Assembly: GCA_002197995.1 (NCBI GenBank)
Contig: NGZR01000005.1
Coordinates: 1,798,001 to 1,862,000, forward strand
Direction: 5' to 3'
Length of the DNA stretch: 64,000 bases
Source of the DNA: Gaeumannomyces sp. JS-464
Lineage: Eukaryota > Ascomycota > Sordariomycetes > Magnaporthales > Magnaporthaceae
The notes beneath the pieces were generated by a model, which saw only the letters and a program-made list of their open reading frames with translations, made no database searches and was not told where the DNA came from. The position numbers and the translations under genes were made by a program. This document shows positions 1 to 12,967 of this stretch, one piece after another; position 1 is the stretch's first letter, and the number at the start of each line of letters is the position of its first letter.

Positions 1-909
1 TTTTTAATATTTCATTTAAAACGTTAATAAATCGTACGGTTAATTCGATTTTACTATTGCTAAAGTTTTTATCGATTTTCGTTTTTCACTTTATGCTTTT
101 TGCTTAAGTGGTTTTTTTTAATTTTTTAATAAAAAAGCAAATACCGTACGTTCGTTTTTTTATTTAAATCGAATAGGATATACGTTCGCGCGATTTTTTT
201 AATACCAGGTTTTCGCTTTTTATACCATATGCATTTTGCAGTTTTTAATTTCGCACTTTCCTTAATCGAATATATTTATATCGCATAGCATCGGGTATTT
301 CCCGCTAGGTTTAAAAGTTATAACGAATTTGGTAATATTAGTTAATTTTTACCGTAGTAATTAAAATGTTAATCGTAATTTAATTTTAAGTTCGTTTTTA
401 AACTTTTGTAAAAAAAATCGTATTTTAATTTAAATTTAAAGTAAAACTTGCATTTTTTATAAATGCATTTTGCTTAAAAAAATATAAATGTTTAAAATGT
501 TTTAAATCGATATTAAAATAGTTTTTAAAGTTTAACGCAGCTTTTTTTTTAGCTCGCTTACGTTGTTAAATCGGCAATTAACGTATTTAACTTTTTACTA
601 ATTGTTAAACTACGATAAAAGTTAGCCGTTATCATTTTCCGCTAAAGTGGCGTAGTATAACGGGCTATTTGGGTATTTTAAAACCTTAACGTTTAAAAAC
701 ACTTCGAAACGTTAAAAAGCGTAAAAGCGCGTTAGTTTTTTTAATTTGCCTGGTTTTTACGGATTATAAATGCAAAAGTTACACCGTTTTAACCTTTTGC
801 TCGTTTTTAAAACTCGGTTATTTTAAAATTTTAATCGTTTCGGTTTATTTTAACGTCGGTGTTTAAATTTTCGGGTTTGCGAAAAAAATAGGTTTAATTT
901 AAAAGCTTT
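1..909. repeat. Left part of an old repeat split by a Copia insertion
   Basis: This AT-rich stretch is a diverged copy of roughly 17,640-18,560. Shared blocks include the start (position 1 matches about 17,645) and the last bases before the Copia. The homologous copy has no insertion at the matching point (about 18,535), so it shows the empty site. I see no intact reading frame; all frames are full of TAA/TAG, as expected after RIP. It may be a piece of the Gypsy protease/gag interval or a separate element; I could not decide. Confidence 0.55.
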
Positions 910-1049
910 TAATAAAAGTGCGCGACGATAAACATTTAAAGTGATTGTTTTTTAAGCTATTTTAATCGGTCGCGGGCTAAAGCTAATGCATAAGCTTAAA
1001 GCCGTAAAGCACTAGTTGCTACCCACGTAATTTTAAGCCACTTTTAACA
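910..1049 (-). repeat. 3' LTR of outer Copia (short 140-bp form)
   Basis: It matches the LTR at 11374-11513 and lacks an internal block of about 30 bp that is present in the 170-173 bp LTRs of the other copies in the window. Confidence 0.85.
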
Positions 1050-4000
1050 CCCTTTTGTAAGTTATGCAACTATTTTAACGGCATTACGAGTTTGCATTTA
1101 CTTAATAACCTTTTAAATTCGTAATATTTCTTTAGTTTTCCTATAAGCCGTTTATTGCAACATTTGCTGCATTTTTAATTAAATAATAAACCTCGCTTAT
1201 ATATTTACCGTTAAACCTTTCGTAAAGCCGTCCGCTTTTATATTAGCCGTGTTAACGAGTTTAAAAGTAAAAGGTTAACGCTTTACAACGTCGATTACTT
1301 ATTATAACGGAAGTTAATTATACGGGTACGGGTTAATTTTAACGGATTTAATACCGTCGTTTAAACGTTAGCGCTATTCGTATGCATTACGAAAGTTTTT
1401 CGCTAAAAGTATCTAATTTCCTTTAAAATGCTTTTAATTTAAAGCAAAGCCCGGCCCGTTATTAAAAGGTAAACGAATTTCGCTTTCGTCGTTAACGTCG
1501 TTATAAAAGTCTGCTTTTTTAATTGCTAGTAAATAGGATTACCCGCTAGCATAACGATTACGCCGTTTGTAAATGCCTTTATATAAAAGCAGTTAACGAA
1601 CGAAGCGTTTTCGTAAGCTTTTAAACCTATCGTTTTAACGTTATAAATAGGCTTATTAAAAGTAAGCGCGAGCTTTTTAATATTAATAATATAACGTTAA
1701 AAGTGTTTTAGCAATGCCAAATGCTCGTTACCAGGATTAGCATTAACCTTTTGCAACTTTTTTACGGTATACGTAATATTAAAACGAGTAATGCTAGCAA
1801 AGTAGCTAATATTTGCTATTTCCGATTAATAGCGTAAAACCTCCTCGTGCGGGAAAAGGTTCCAAATAATCGGCATTATAAAGTTAAAAAGTTAAAACGT
1901 TTTCACTGCTTTAAAATCCTCCTATTTGTATTTGGTAATAATTTTTATTAATATCGCGTTAATAAAAGCTTACAATTTTCCGTTAGCGATTTTTTACAAC
2001 CTATATGCCGAGGAACGTTTTTGCATTATTTAAAACAGTTATTTCGAACCGGCTACTCATTTTAATAGCAATTGTTTTAATTTTCGTAACTGTACAAGCG
2101 GCAATTTGGAAATCGTTTACGTAAAGCAATAGTACAACGCCCGTTTTTTGTTACGGTAAAAGCAAACGTTTTAATAAATTGGTTTAAAACCAAATGTTTC
2201 GAATTTCGGAATAATCGTTTAATATTATTATAAAAGCGATTTGCGAAAACCGTAAAATGCTTTTTTTAAACGGTAATAATAGCCATTTTGCTTAACCGGA
2301 ATGCTTTAAAATTGCTGTACGTATATTATAACATTATTAAATACGATAACGTTAAAATAGGCAATTACGAAATCGAATTAGCGGTATATAAAATCGTTAA
2401 TAGCTATAAATATAAAAAACATTTTTGTAAATGCTGTATAAGCGATTGCCGCGTACGATATAACTTTATTTTTGCCCGAAATATCGTTATAATTGCCGCA
2501 AACGATTTAACGCGTTTTAATCTTTTTAAAAGCGCTGTTAAACGTTAGTTTAATTACGTATACCTATTTGCCCGGCAATGCTTTAACGCTTAGAAGCACT
2601 TTTTTTTAAAATTTACGTGCCTTTTTTAAACAGCGTGTTAATTTGCTTTTATATTACTAGTTTATAATATCGCTCGTATTCGGCTTTATGCTTTACCGCG
2701 TCGTAATAATAAGCCGGAATATACGGTGTTCCCGGCGCCGTAGCAACGCCGAAAAGCGCGAAGTTAAAAATTTTAAAACCGCTAATTTTTAAAGTAAAAC
2801 GATATCGTCGTTCGGGTACGTAACGTTAACAAATGTAAAAACCGTTTTTCGGGCAGTTTTTTTTAATAGCTTTAATATTTATATTAAAGCTGTGGAAGCT
2901 TTCGTCGTTTCCGGCGCTTTTAAAATTACCCGGATCTTTTTCCGCCACTTTTTTAATATTTTTAAACTTAAAGCGAACCGTTATAAATGCTTTTACGGGC
3001 TCCCTTTTTTGCAAGTTTTTAATGTTAAAACTTCGTAATGCTTAAAAGCCGTTAAGCGCTTTTTTAATTGCTGGTTACTCGGTGGGGGCGGTGGCCGCTT
3101 TTTACAAGTCCTTGTTTTAAACGTTGCGGGCATTATAACCGCTTCGTTACCGAGCTTAGGAGTTTTTTCAGGTGTTAATATGCCCGGCCCGGCGGGCTTT
3201 TTAAGCTTTTTAAACTTTATAATAGCAAGCTTTTCGTTTTTCGCTCCGGTTTCCCCGGTATCCTCCGCAAGCGATAAATCGTTTTTACTTTTAAAGCTGG
3301 TAGTATCGCTAATTGCATTAGTGTTATTATCGTTATTGTTAATAAAATTAGTAATTAAGCTAGTATTGTAAACCTAAATGCTTATAACGCTTTTATTAAT
3401 TCGTGCGTTACGGTAACGGAAAACCTTATTAATACCGTTTAGTTTAACTAGCAGGATTTCGTTATAAAAGCCTTTTTAGTTTATAAGCCGGCTTTTCGTT
3501 ATTTTAAAAGCCGTTTTATCGGTTTTAATTTATTTGCAGTTTTTAATTAACATTTAAACGACCGCGCTTTAAATGCGAAAAGTACGGATTGGTGGTTAGT
3601 AATATTTTTCGTTAAAACCGATTGCTTTTGCCTACGCTTCGTGCGGGCTTTTTTGCTATTAAAAGCTGTATTTAAGGTATAATTTAACACCTTTTTCGCT
3701 ATTTGCAAAATATATATTTAGTACTTTTTATATAAGCCGTTAGCGCTAATCCCGGTACGAGCCGCGTTAAGTTTAATACGGTTAACACGTTTAACGATGC
3801 TATTTATTTCCGGGCATCGCGCTGGGCTAATTTCGCAAGCTTTGCTTCGAGTAATGCAATAAGCTTTTAGCTTTTCCGGGTTAAACTTCGTATTACCGTC
3901 CGTATAAATTACTTATATTTTAATGCTTAATTGGAGTTTAATATAATTACTCTAGTTATAAACCTTTATAAAAATCTCCGTGCTAGCTTTGCTAATTGCA

Positions 4001-4919
4001 AAAATCACCTAGTTAAAAGTAATTGCCTTATTAATAATATAAACAGCGTAATTATATCCGCCGTATAAAATAGGCGAAATGATTAGTATATTTATATAAA
4101 TACGGTTTAAAAAGCGGGTAGTGCGGTAAAAATAACGATTACCGATAATTTGCGTCGTTTTGCTTTCCAAATAGCCGTTACAAATATGTTTTAATACTTC
4201 GAAGTAGTTAACTTTAATGCTTGCAGCCCGGCAAACCGTTATTACCGCTTTTTTAATTAATATTAAAACGCCGATATATTATTACGTAAAATACCGGGCG
4301 TTTTATCGTGGTTAATGCGTTAGCCTTCGTTTGTCGATTTTTTTCGTTAAATGCGTTACTTAAGGTTATAAGGCTTAAAAGCGCGTTTGCAAGCATATTA
4401 ACGTTAGCGATTAATACGTTATTGTTAATTTGGTAATTATTTAACCATTTGTCGTTAAACGTTACGAAATAATCGGTTTTATCGTTTTTTAAGCTTGCTT
4501 TACGCATTTTGCTAAAGTTTAAAAGGTTAAAATGAAATTTAAATGTAAAAATTGCTTATAAAGTAATTGTAATAACGCTTGTTTTATTACGCTAATGCAT
4601 TTTAACGGTGCTTTTTTAATAAAAACTTAAACGCCGCCGTTAGCAATAGTAGCGTTATAAAAAACCTCGCGCTTTTTTAACGAAATAAACCATTTGCGAT
4701 CGTTAAAATAATGTTTAAACAAGCCGGAGTCGATTATTACGGCGTTACGAGCATTATTAATATTGCTTAAAACGGTATTAGTTATAATGTATTAGCTGGC
4801 ATTGCCTTAATTAACCGGCACATTACTAATGTAATTGGCAGCTTTCGGGTTAGTTATAACCTTATTAGCTGCCTTATTGCCTCGCTGGAAGCGCCGCTTC
4901 GAATATTTAGCCTTTTAAG
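1050..4919 (-). pseudogene. Copia pol relic (protease, integrase, reverse transcriptase) of the outer element
   Basis: Minus-strand frames match those of the sister elements. A PR-integrase linker is readable at 4253-4507 (start MRKASLKND), and the diverged RT region lies near 1,950-2,640. Almost every Gln codon has become a stop and many Asp/Glu codons have become Asn/Lys, the signature of RIP on both strands. No functional protein can be made. Confidence 0.75.
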
Positions 4920-4924
4920 CTTTT

Positions 4925-5094
4925 TATCAAAGGTGGCCTGGAGTTACGTGGGTGGCAACTGGTGCCCTATAGCTTTAGCCCTATGCACTGGCCCTAGTAT
5001 TTTGGCCTGCGCGCGCTTTAGCCCGCGATCGAGTAAAGTAGCCCAGGAATAATCACCAATCACTTTAGGTGCTTGTCGTCGCGCACTTTTATTA
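4925..5094 (+). repeat. 5' LTR of inner Copia (long form)
   Basis: A 170-bp LTR followed at once by the shared primer-binding-like motif GGTTATAAGCCC at 5095-5106. Confidence 0.88.
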
Positions 5095-5349
5095 GGTTAT
5101 AAGCCCTTACGCCGCCGTTAACAATATTTTTGCCTAATTAAGAGAGATTAACGGTGCACCCCGTTGCTTGCGTTCTCCCGCCGTGGATTACGGGCGAGGC
5201 GCAGCAGTTAAAAAACCGTTAAACGACAATTAATAAGGCCGCGTTCGGCGCCGATTAACAACCATAACAAAGCAATAATAATAACCCTTTTAGCGCTTAA
5301 AAGCACCATTTCCTTTGCAATCCAACGCTTTTGTACGCGTTAAAAGTGC

Positions 5350-8300
5350 CAACAAAGTCGCCAAAATGGCGGAATACCGCGAAATCGCAATAAAAATCCC
5401 GGACTTACTAGGGCCTTTTAACCTAAAAACATAAAAGCGTACTATCCGGGTGCATTTAACCGCTTCCCGTAATATCTCTTTTATATTTGCTAACCTTCCG
5501 GCTAAACCGGTTAAAGCGGAAAACGACGAAGCTATACAGTTATAGGCTTTTAGGAGGATATTAATATGGTATTGCATCCGTAATAATATCGAAAAAGTAA
5601 CCACGGACCTGGAAAAAGCCGGCTGAAACCGCCTTAAAAACGACGAGAATTAAAACCCAAAGGCTTTTTAAAATAAGGTAGTTAACACTATTAAAATTAC
5701 CGCTAACGGCCGTTTCGACGCTTTAATTAACGAACATTATACAATTTCGGTGGAAAAGTTTAACGGTAACGTTAAAAAGTATACGAACCGCTGGTTACAA
5801 ATAAAGCAAGCCCTAAATTAGGCTAATATTAACATTCCGGATCGGATGCTTATAAGGAGCCTTATTAACGGGCTTAGCGCCATTTACCCTTTTACGGTGG
5901 CTATAGCTTTGGGGAGTTATAAAGGCGAACGCCGCACTCCCGTTAACTTTATTTCGAAAGTGCTTAAAAACACGGCGGTTATAAAAGCCTCGGAGTCGAA
6001 AGCTATAACTAACATTAACAAAAAGCCGGAAAAACCTTAAAAGCTAAGGGAAAAGCCGAAACCCTGCAATAAAAAGGGTTGCACTATCGTTTCGCGTACT
6101 TCCCACCACGATAAGTGCGGTAAGCATTACAAGGGCGGTGATAACAACTGCTAGCTTTTGCACCCTAAGCTCGAAAAGGTTTAAAAGGCTAAATATCCGG
6201 AGCGGCGCTTCCAGCGAGGCAATAAGGCAGCTAACGAGGTTATAGCCAACCCGAGGGTTGCTAACTATAGTGGTATGCCAGTTAATCGGGGCAATGCCAG
6301 CTAATATAACATGGCCAATACCGCTTTAAGCAATGTTAACAATGCCCGTAACGCCGTAATAATCGATTCCGGCTCGTTTAAACACCACTTTAACGATCGC
6401 AAATGGTTTACCTCGTTAAAAAAGCGCGAGGTCCCTTACAACGCTACCACGGCTAACGGCGGCGCCCAAATTTCCGTTAAAAAAGGCACCGTTAAAATGC
6501 ATTAGCGTAATAAAACAAGCGTTACTACAATTACCTTATAAGCAATTTTTACGCTTAAATCCCCTTTTAACCTTTTTAACCTTAGCAGGATGCGCAAAGT
6601 AAGCCTAAAAAACGATTAAACCGATTACTTCGTAACGCCCGACGATAAATGGTTAGGTAGTTACTAAATTAATAATAACGTACTAATTGCTAACGTTAAC
6701 GTGCCTGCAAACGCGCCCCCGGGCCTTATGGCTATAAGCAACGCACCTGGCGGAAAAAACCGACCGACGGGGCTAACGCACTAACTATAACAAAGCGCCC
6801 GGTGCCTTACGTAATAATGCATCGGCGTTTAATGCATATTAACAAAAAGGCGGTAATAACGGCTTACCGCGCTGCAAGCATTAAAATCAGCTACTTTAAA
6901 GCATTAAAGCATACCTGTAACGGCTGTTTAAAAAGCAAAGCGACCTAAATCATCGGCAATCGTCACTTCCACCGCATTACCCGCCTTTTAAGCCGTATTT
7001 ACATAAATATATTAACCATTTCGCCTATTTCATACAGCGGATACAATTACGCCGTCCATATTATTAATAAGGCAATTACTTTTGGCTGGGTGATTTTTGC
7101 AATTAGCAAAACTAGCACGGAAATTTTTACAAAGGTTTATAATTGGATTAGCTATATTAAACTCCAATTAAGCATTAAAATTAAGCAATCCATACGGACG
7201 GTAGCACGGAGTTTAACCCGGAAAAGCTAAAAGCTTACTGCACTACTTAAAGCAAAGCTTGCGAAATTAGCCCGGCGCGATGCCCGGAAATAAACAGCAT
7301 CGTTAAGCGTGCTAACCGTACTATACTTAACGCGGCTCGCACTAGGATTAACGCCAACGGCTTGCACAAAAAGTACTAAGTATATGCCCTGCAAGCAACG
7401 AGAAGGGTGCTTAACTACACCCTAAATACAGCTTTTAGCGGCAAGGAAAGCCCGCACGAGGCGTGGGTAAAAGCAATCGGCCTTAACGAGGAGTATTACC
7501 AACCACCAATCCGTACCCTACGCATTTGGGGCGCGGTCGCTTAAGTGCTAATTAAAAACGGCAAACAAGCCAAAGCCGACAAAATAGCCCCTAAGGTAAT
7601 AAAGGGCCGGCTTATGGGCTGGGAAGGCCTTTATAACGAAATCCTGCTAGTTAAACCGGACGGTACTAATAAGGTTTTCCGTTGCCGTAACGCACGGGTT
7701 AACGAAAGTGCTAGTAAACGCCGGAAATCGCCCTATAACTTTGTTAAAAAAGCGATTACCACTAACGAGGTTAATAAAGCCGTTATTAAAAACCTTTACT
7801 TTACAGTGGGTATTTGGGTTTACAAATATTGGCTTAATTACTAATTCCACCGATAATAACGATGGTAACACCGGTGCAATTTAGCGATATTGCCGGCCCC
7901 GGAAGTAATAACGATTTATCGCCTGCGGAAAAAACCGGGGAAACCGAAGCGGAAAACGAGGAGCCTGCCGTTGTAAAGCTTAAAAAGCTTAAAAAGCCCG
8001 CCGGCCCGGGCATGCTAATACCCGAGGGAATTCCCGAACTCGGCAACGAGGCGGTTACGGTGCCCGCAGCGCCCAAAAAAAGGACCTGCAAAAAGCGGCC
8101 GCCGCCCCCGCCGAGTAACCGGCAATTAAAAGAGCGCTTAACGGCTTTTAAGCATACGAAACCTAACACCAAAAAACTTGCAAAAAGGGAGCCCGCGGAG
8201 GCATTTATAACGGCTCGCTTCGAGCTTAAAAATATTAAAAAGTGGCGGAAAAAGGATCCGGGTAACCTAAAAGCGCCGGAAACGACGAAAGCTTTTACAG

Positions 8301-10060
8301 CTTTAATACGGATATTAAAGCTGCCGAAAAAACTGCCCGAAAAACGGGTTTTGCACTCGTTAACATTACGTACCCGATAACGATATCGTTTTGCCCAAAA
8401 GATCGGCGGCTTTAAAATCCCCAACCTCGCGCTTTTCGGCGTCGCCACGGTGCCGGGAACACCGTATATTCCGGCCTATTATTACGACGCGGTAAAGCAC
8501 GAAACCGAGTACGAGCGATATTATAAGCTAGTAATGCAAAAGCAAATTAATACGCTGCTTGAAAAAGGCACGTGTGCTGGAAAAATTGCCCCCGGGCGCT
8601 AAAACACTGCCGGGCAAATGGGTATACGTGCTTAAGCTAACGCTTAACGGCGCTTTTAAAAAGATTAAAACGCGTTAAGTCGTTTGCGGCAATTACGACG
8701 ATATTCCGGGCGAGGATAAGGCTATAACGTACGCGGCAATCGCTTATGCAGCATTTACGAGGGTGTTTTTTATGCTTATGGCCGTTAACGACTTTAAATG
8801 CCGCCAATTCGACTTCGTAACTGCTATTTCGGCGTATCGTACTTGGCAACGTTATGATATACGTATAGCAATTTAAAGCATTCCGGTTAGGCAAAAAGGC
8901 TACTATTGCCGCTTAAAAAAAGCACTTTACGGCTTTCGCAAATCGCTTTTATAGTAATATTAAACGATTACTTCGGAGTTCGAAGCATTTAGCTTTAGGC
9001 CGATTTACTAAAACGTTTGCCTTTACCGCAAAAAGGAAACGGCGCTATGCTATTGCTTTACGTGGACGATTTCCAAATTGCCGCTCGTACGGTTACGGAA
9101 ATTAAAGCCATCGCTAACGAAGTGGGTAGCCGGTTCGAAATAACCGCTTTAGTAACGCAAAAACGTTCCTCGGCATGCAATTGTAAAGGATCGCTAGCGG
9201 AGGATTGTAAGCTTTTATTAACGCGATTATATTAATAAAATTATTACCAAATACGACGGGAACCTTAAAGCAGTAAAAACGCCTTGGCCTTTTGGCTTTA
9301 TAATGCCGATTACTTGGGACCCTTTCCCGCACGAGGAGGTTTTGCGCTACCAGTCGGAAATAGCGAGTATTAGCTACCTCGCTGCATTACTCGCCCTAAT
9401 ATCACGTATACCGTAAAAAGGTTGCAAAAGGTTAACGCCAATCCCGGCAACGAACATTTGGCACTGCTAAAGCACTTTTAGCGCTATATTATTAGCATTA
9501 AAAGGCTCGCGCTTACTTTTAGGGGCTTACTTACATCGCCGAGCGATAGGCTTAAAGCTTACGAAACGCCTCGTTCGCTAACTGCCTCCGTACGAGGGCA
9601 TTTACAAGCGGCGTAATCGTTATGCTAGCGGGTGGTCCTATTTACTAGCAATTAAAAAAGCAAACTTTTAAACGACGTTAACGACGGAAGCGGAGTTCGT
9701 TAACCTTTTGCCAACGGGCCGGGCTTGCTTTGGATTAAAAGCATTTTAAAAGAAATTGGATACCTTAGCGAAAACTTTCGTGGTGCATACGGACAGCGCT
9801 AACGCCTAAACGACGGTGTTAAACCCGTTAATTAGCCCGCACCCGCATAATCGACCTCCGTTATAAATGGGTAATCGATGCTATAAAGCGTTAACTTTTC
9901 ACCTTTAAGCTCGTTAGCACGGCCAATATAAAGGCGGACGGTTTTACGAAAGGCTTAACGGCGAAGGATAGGCGAGGTTTGTTATTTAGCTGGGAATGCA
10001 AAAATGCCGCAATAAACGGCTTATAGGAAAACCAGGGAAACATACGGATTTAGGTTACTA
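5350..10060 (+). pseudogene. Copia gag-pol relic of inner element
   Basis: Domains are readable in order on plus. Gag runs to about 6,270 and ends in a Cys/His zinc-binding segment near 6,075-6,150 (C-x-IVSR, then HH-x-KCGKHYKGGD). An aspartic protease lies near 6,311-6,505 with the active-site DSG at about 6,364. Integrase (about 6,790-7,560) has an HHCC finger and a catalytic Asp changed to Asn. A basic Pro-rich linker spans 7,862-8,380. RT is recognisable at 8,560-9,240, with the second Asp-Asp box region in the frame at 9,017-9,235. RNase H runs to about 10,050. Scattered TAA/TAG stops interrupt every domain, so this is dead. Confidence 0.8.
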
Positions 10061-10112
10061 CGTAAATGCGGGCTCGTAATACCTTTAAAGCCGTTGCATG
10101 GCTTACGGGGGG

Positions 10113-10282
10113 GTTTAAAAGTGGCCTGGAGTTACGTGGGTGGCAACTGGTGCCCTACAGCTTTAACCTATGCATTAGGCCCTAGTATTTTGGCCTGCGC
10201 GCGCCTTAGCCCGCGATCGAATAGAGTAGCCCAGGAACAATTACCAATCACTTTGGGTGCTTGTCGTCGCGCACTTCCATCA
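10113..10282 (+). repeat. 3' LTR of inner Copia
   Basis: A near copy of 4925-5094, preceded by a G-rich polypurine tract (about 10,105-10,113). It ends in CATCA and is followed by the CTTTT duplication. Confidence 0.88.
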
Positions 10283-10287
10283 CTTTT

Positions 10288-11373
10288 TTAAACTTAAAGT
10301 GTAAAAGCTAGCAGTTATTATCGCCGTTTTTGTAATGCTTATTGCATTTATCGTAATGGGAAAACACGCGAAACAATAGTACAACCTTTTTTATTATAAG
10401 GCTTCGGCTTTTCCCTCGGCTTTTAAAATCCTTTCGGCTTTTTTATTAATGTTAGTTATAGCTTTCGACTTTAAGGCTTTTATAACCGCCGTATTTTCGA
10501 GCACTTTCGAAATAAAGTTAACGAAAATGCGACGCTCGCTTTTACAATTCCTTAAAGCTATAGCTACCGTAAAAAGGTAAATGGCGCTAAGCTTATTAAC
10601 AAGGCTTTTATATAAGCATCCGATTTGGAATGTTAATATTAGCTTAATTTAAAGCTTGTTTTTTATAACCAGCGGTCCGTATACTTTTTAACGTTACCGT
10701 TAAACTTTTTTACCGGAATTATATAATGTTTGTTAATTAAAGCGTCGAAACGGCCGTTAACGGTAATTTTAATAGTGCTAACTATTTATTCCAAAAAGCT
10801 TTTAAATTTTAATCCTCGTCGTTTTTAAAGCGGTTTTAACTGGCCTTTTTTAAATCCGTGGTTACCTTTTCGATATTATTACAAATGCAATACCATATTA
10901 ATATTTTCCTAAAAGCCCATAACTATACAGCTTTATCGTTTTTCGTTTTAACCGGCTTAGTTAAAAGGTTAGCAAATATAAAGGAAATATTACGGGAAGC
11001 GGTTAAATGCACCCGAATAATGCGCTTTTATATTTTTAAATTAAAAGGCTTTAACAGGTCCGGGATTTTTACTGCGATTTCGCGGTATTCCGCCATTTTA
11101 ACGGCTTATTAGCACTTTTAATAAGTATAAAAGCGTTAAATTGCAAGGAAATGGTGCTTTTTAACGCTAAAAGGGTTATTATTATTACTTGTTATAATTG
11201 CTAATCGGCGCCGAACGCGGCTTTGTTAATTGTCGTTTAACGGTTTTGTAACTACTGCGCCTCGCTTGTAATTTACGGCGGGGAAACGCAAGCAACGGGA
11301 AACAACTTATGCATTGTTAATCTTTTTTAATTAGGTAAAAATATCGTTAACGGCGGCGCGAAAGCTTATAACT
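10288..11373 (-). pseudogene. Copia gag relic of outer element
   Basis: Minus-strand homology to the gag of the inner element and of the elements at 35.6 and 44.6 kb, including the zinc-binding tail at the low-coordinate end. It was separated from its pol by the nested insertion. Stops throughout. Confidence 0.7.
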
Positions 11374-11513
11374 TAATGGAAATGCGCGACGATAAACACT
11401 TAAAATAATTGTTTTTTAAGCTACTTTACTCGGTTGCGGGTTAAGGCCGGTGTATAAGCCTAAAGCCGTAAGGCACCAGTTGCTACCCATGTAACTTTAA
11501 GCCACTTTTAACA
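11374..11513 (-). repeat. 5' LTR of outer Copia (short 140-bp form)
   Basis: Pairs with 910-1049; flanked by the GCTTT duplication at 11514-11518. Confidence 0.85.
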
Positions 11514-11696
11514 GCTTTTTTATTAAACCCCGCCTTTTTACGTATCGCTTACTACGATTGCTTTTTTTTAAACCTTATAAAAAACGGCGTCGTTTTCCTT
11601 TTCCAAATCCGTAAACCCGGAAATAACGCGTTGTTTTCCCTCGCTATCGTATGTTACAACCAGCATGTAAGCTTTAAAATAATAAAGCGGGAAAGG
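11514..11696. repeat. Right part of the old repeat split by the outer Copia
   Basis: It continues the homology of 1-909 to the copy at about 18,540-18,700. Similarity fades near 11,665, close to a solo LTR. Confidence 0.5.
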
Positions 11697-11833
11697 TGTT
11701 AAAAGTGGTTTAAAGTTACGTGGGTAGCAATTGGTACCCACGGCTTGAGCTTATGCACTGGCTTTAACCCGCAACCGAATAAAATAACCTAAAAAACAAT
11801 TACTTAAGGTGTTTTCGTCGCGCACTTTTATTA
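11697..11833 (+). repeat. Solo Copia LTR (short form)
   Basis: A 137-bp sequence starting TGTTAAAAGTGG and ending in TTATTA, alignable to the short LTRs. No Copia internal sequence lies next to it. The flanks are AAAGG and AAAGC, an imperfect 5-bp target duplication, consistent with LTR-LTR recombination of a former full element. Confidence 0.7.
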
Positions 11834-12210
11834 AAAGCCTTTAAATAGTTATAAAAGGCTAAGCTAATGGGTGGTAACCAGTAAGTGCTAAAGTAATATA
11901 TGTTATAAAATGAAAAAAGGGAAAAAAAAGCAATTTCCTTTTCGGAAATTGGCCCTCGTTATATAAGCAATAAAACGGTTTAAAAAGTAACTTTTAAGCT
12001 TATAACCTATGCCATTAGCACGGAATTATAACATAGCCCCTTTTTCCGGTTTGTTTTTCGTTTTGCTTTTAAAAGGTTCCCGGCTATTTTTTAAACCGAA
12101 GCTCCGTTTTTTTATAATTGGTCCCGACCCGGGTGGTTTCTTCGTACTAGTGTTTAATAATCCCGATGCACCGTCCCGGCTTAGCCGCTATTTGGTATAG
12201 GGCGTTACGA
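11834..12210. other. Unassigned AT-rich sequence
   Basis: I see no gene here. A 63-codon open frame (12009-12200, plus) has no recognisable motif and is probably chance. Composition matches RIP-affected DNA. Confidence 0.4.
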
Positions 12211-12960
12211 GTAAGTAAGTAAGTAAGTATATTTAACGTTAATAAGTCGGGATTTACCAGTTTTTACTTTTTAAAAGGCATATAACATGCTAGCGCTACT
12301 TAAGCTTATTTACACCAGGTTATAATGCTGCTTTCGAAGCGACTAACAAATTAAACCCGAAAGCATACGGGGGTTAAGCCGCATTTCGGCGCTTTTTGTT
12401 AGTAAGCGGGCAATCGGCGGTAAAGCGTATAACTATACGCCGGGGCGTTATAAAGCGCTGCGGGTGGTAATAATGCTATCGGCCGGCGGGTGTGCCGGAA
12501 AAGGGGTACAGCCGGGTTTGGGAAAGGGAAGGGGTTTTCGAAACCTTTTTTAAACCCGGCCGAAAGTGCGAAGGATTAACGAGCTTACTATTAGTCCCAA
12601 TGTATAAAAAAAAGGTAAATTATGTAAAAGTAAAAGGAAAAGGTTATATGCGGGTTTTTTAGGCTTTATTATTATCGTTTAGCAATAATGTAATAATTGG
12701 TAGCTTTAACGAACGAAGTAAAAAGGAAAGGCTTTTAAAGCAGCCGTTTTTAATATTTAAGCCTATTAAAAACCGGGAAAGGGTTCGCTATAAGCCATTT
12801 ATTTTTTGCCGTTTTAACCAGCTTGCAAAATACAGGGTAAAAAAGGGATTTATTTCGCTTATAGCGGTACGGGTTATCGTTTTCGTATTCGAATTTTCGG
12901 TAGTACTAGTTAAAATTCCCGTAGCTGGTACGTGCGGCTATTAGCTTTATAATACAAAGC
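12211..12960 (-). mobile_element. Tad-like LINE, 3' end fragment, RIP-mutated
   Basis: It matches the 3' end of LINE A (22,470 onward): the GTAA tetranucleotide tail, the 3' UTR, then the C-terminal coding end of ORF2 (about 12,690-12,950). It ends abruptly next to the Gypsy LTR at 12,968. It is far more AT-rich than LINE A, so it is an older copy. Confidence 0.8.
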
Positions 12961-12967
12961 GGTGTAA

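Larger units (their letters stand above)
4925..10282 (+). mobile_element. Inner Ty1/Copia retrotransposon nested in the outer element
   Basis: The LTRs are at 4925-5094 and about 10113-10282 (170 bp), with the perfect target duplication CTTTT at 4920-4924 and 10283-10287. It lies in opposite orientation to its host element and landed between the host's gag zinc-binding region and its protease. Internal order on plus is gag, protease, integrase, RT, RNase H. The last LTR ends in CA, so the TA endings seen in other copies are probably CA mutated by RIP. Less decayed than the outer copy, which fits a later arrival. Confidence 0.92.
910..11513 (-). mobile_element. Outer Ty1/Copia retrotransposon, RIP-mutated, split by a nested Copia
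   Basis: The LTRs are at 910-1049 and 11374-11513 (140 bp each) and are flanked by the target duplication GCTTT (905-909 and 11514-11518). Reading the minus strand gives gag (10288-11373), then protease, integrase and reverse transcriptase relics (about 1050-4919). The element proper is about 5.24 kb once the 5.36-kb inner element and its TSD are removed. A purine-rich tract lies against the 3' LTR. Next to the 5' LTR is a GTTATAAGC motif that resembles the complement of an initiator tRNA-Met anticodon loop, as used for priming in many Copia elements (inference). Coding frames are destroyed by transitions. Confidence 0.9.

Noticed and set aside
2288..2548. Plus-strand 86-codon frame in the outer Copia
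   Set aside because: Antisense of the RT relic; the coding strand of that element is minus, as the sister copy at 36,930-37,349 shows.
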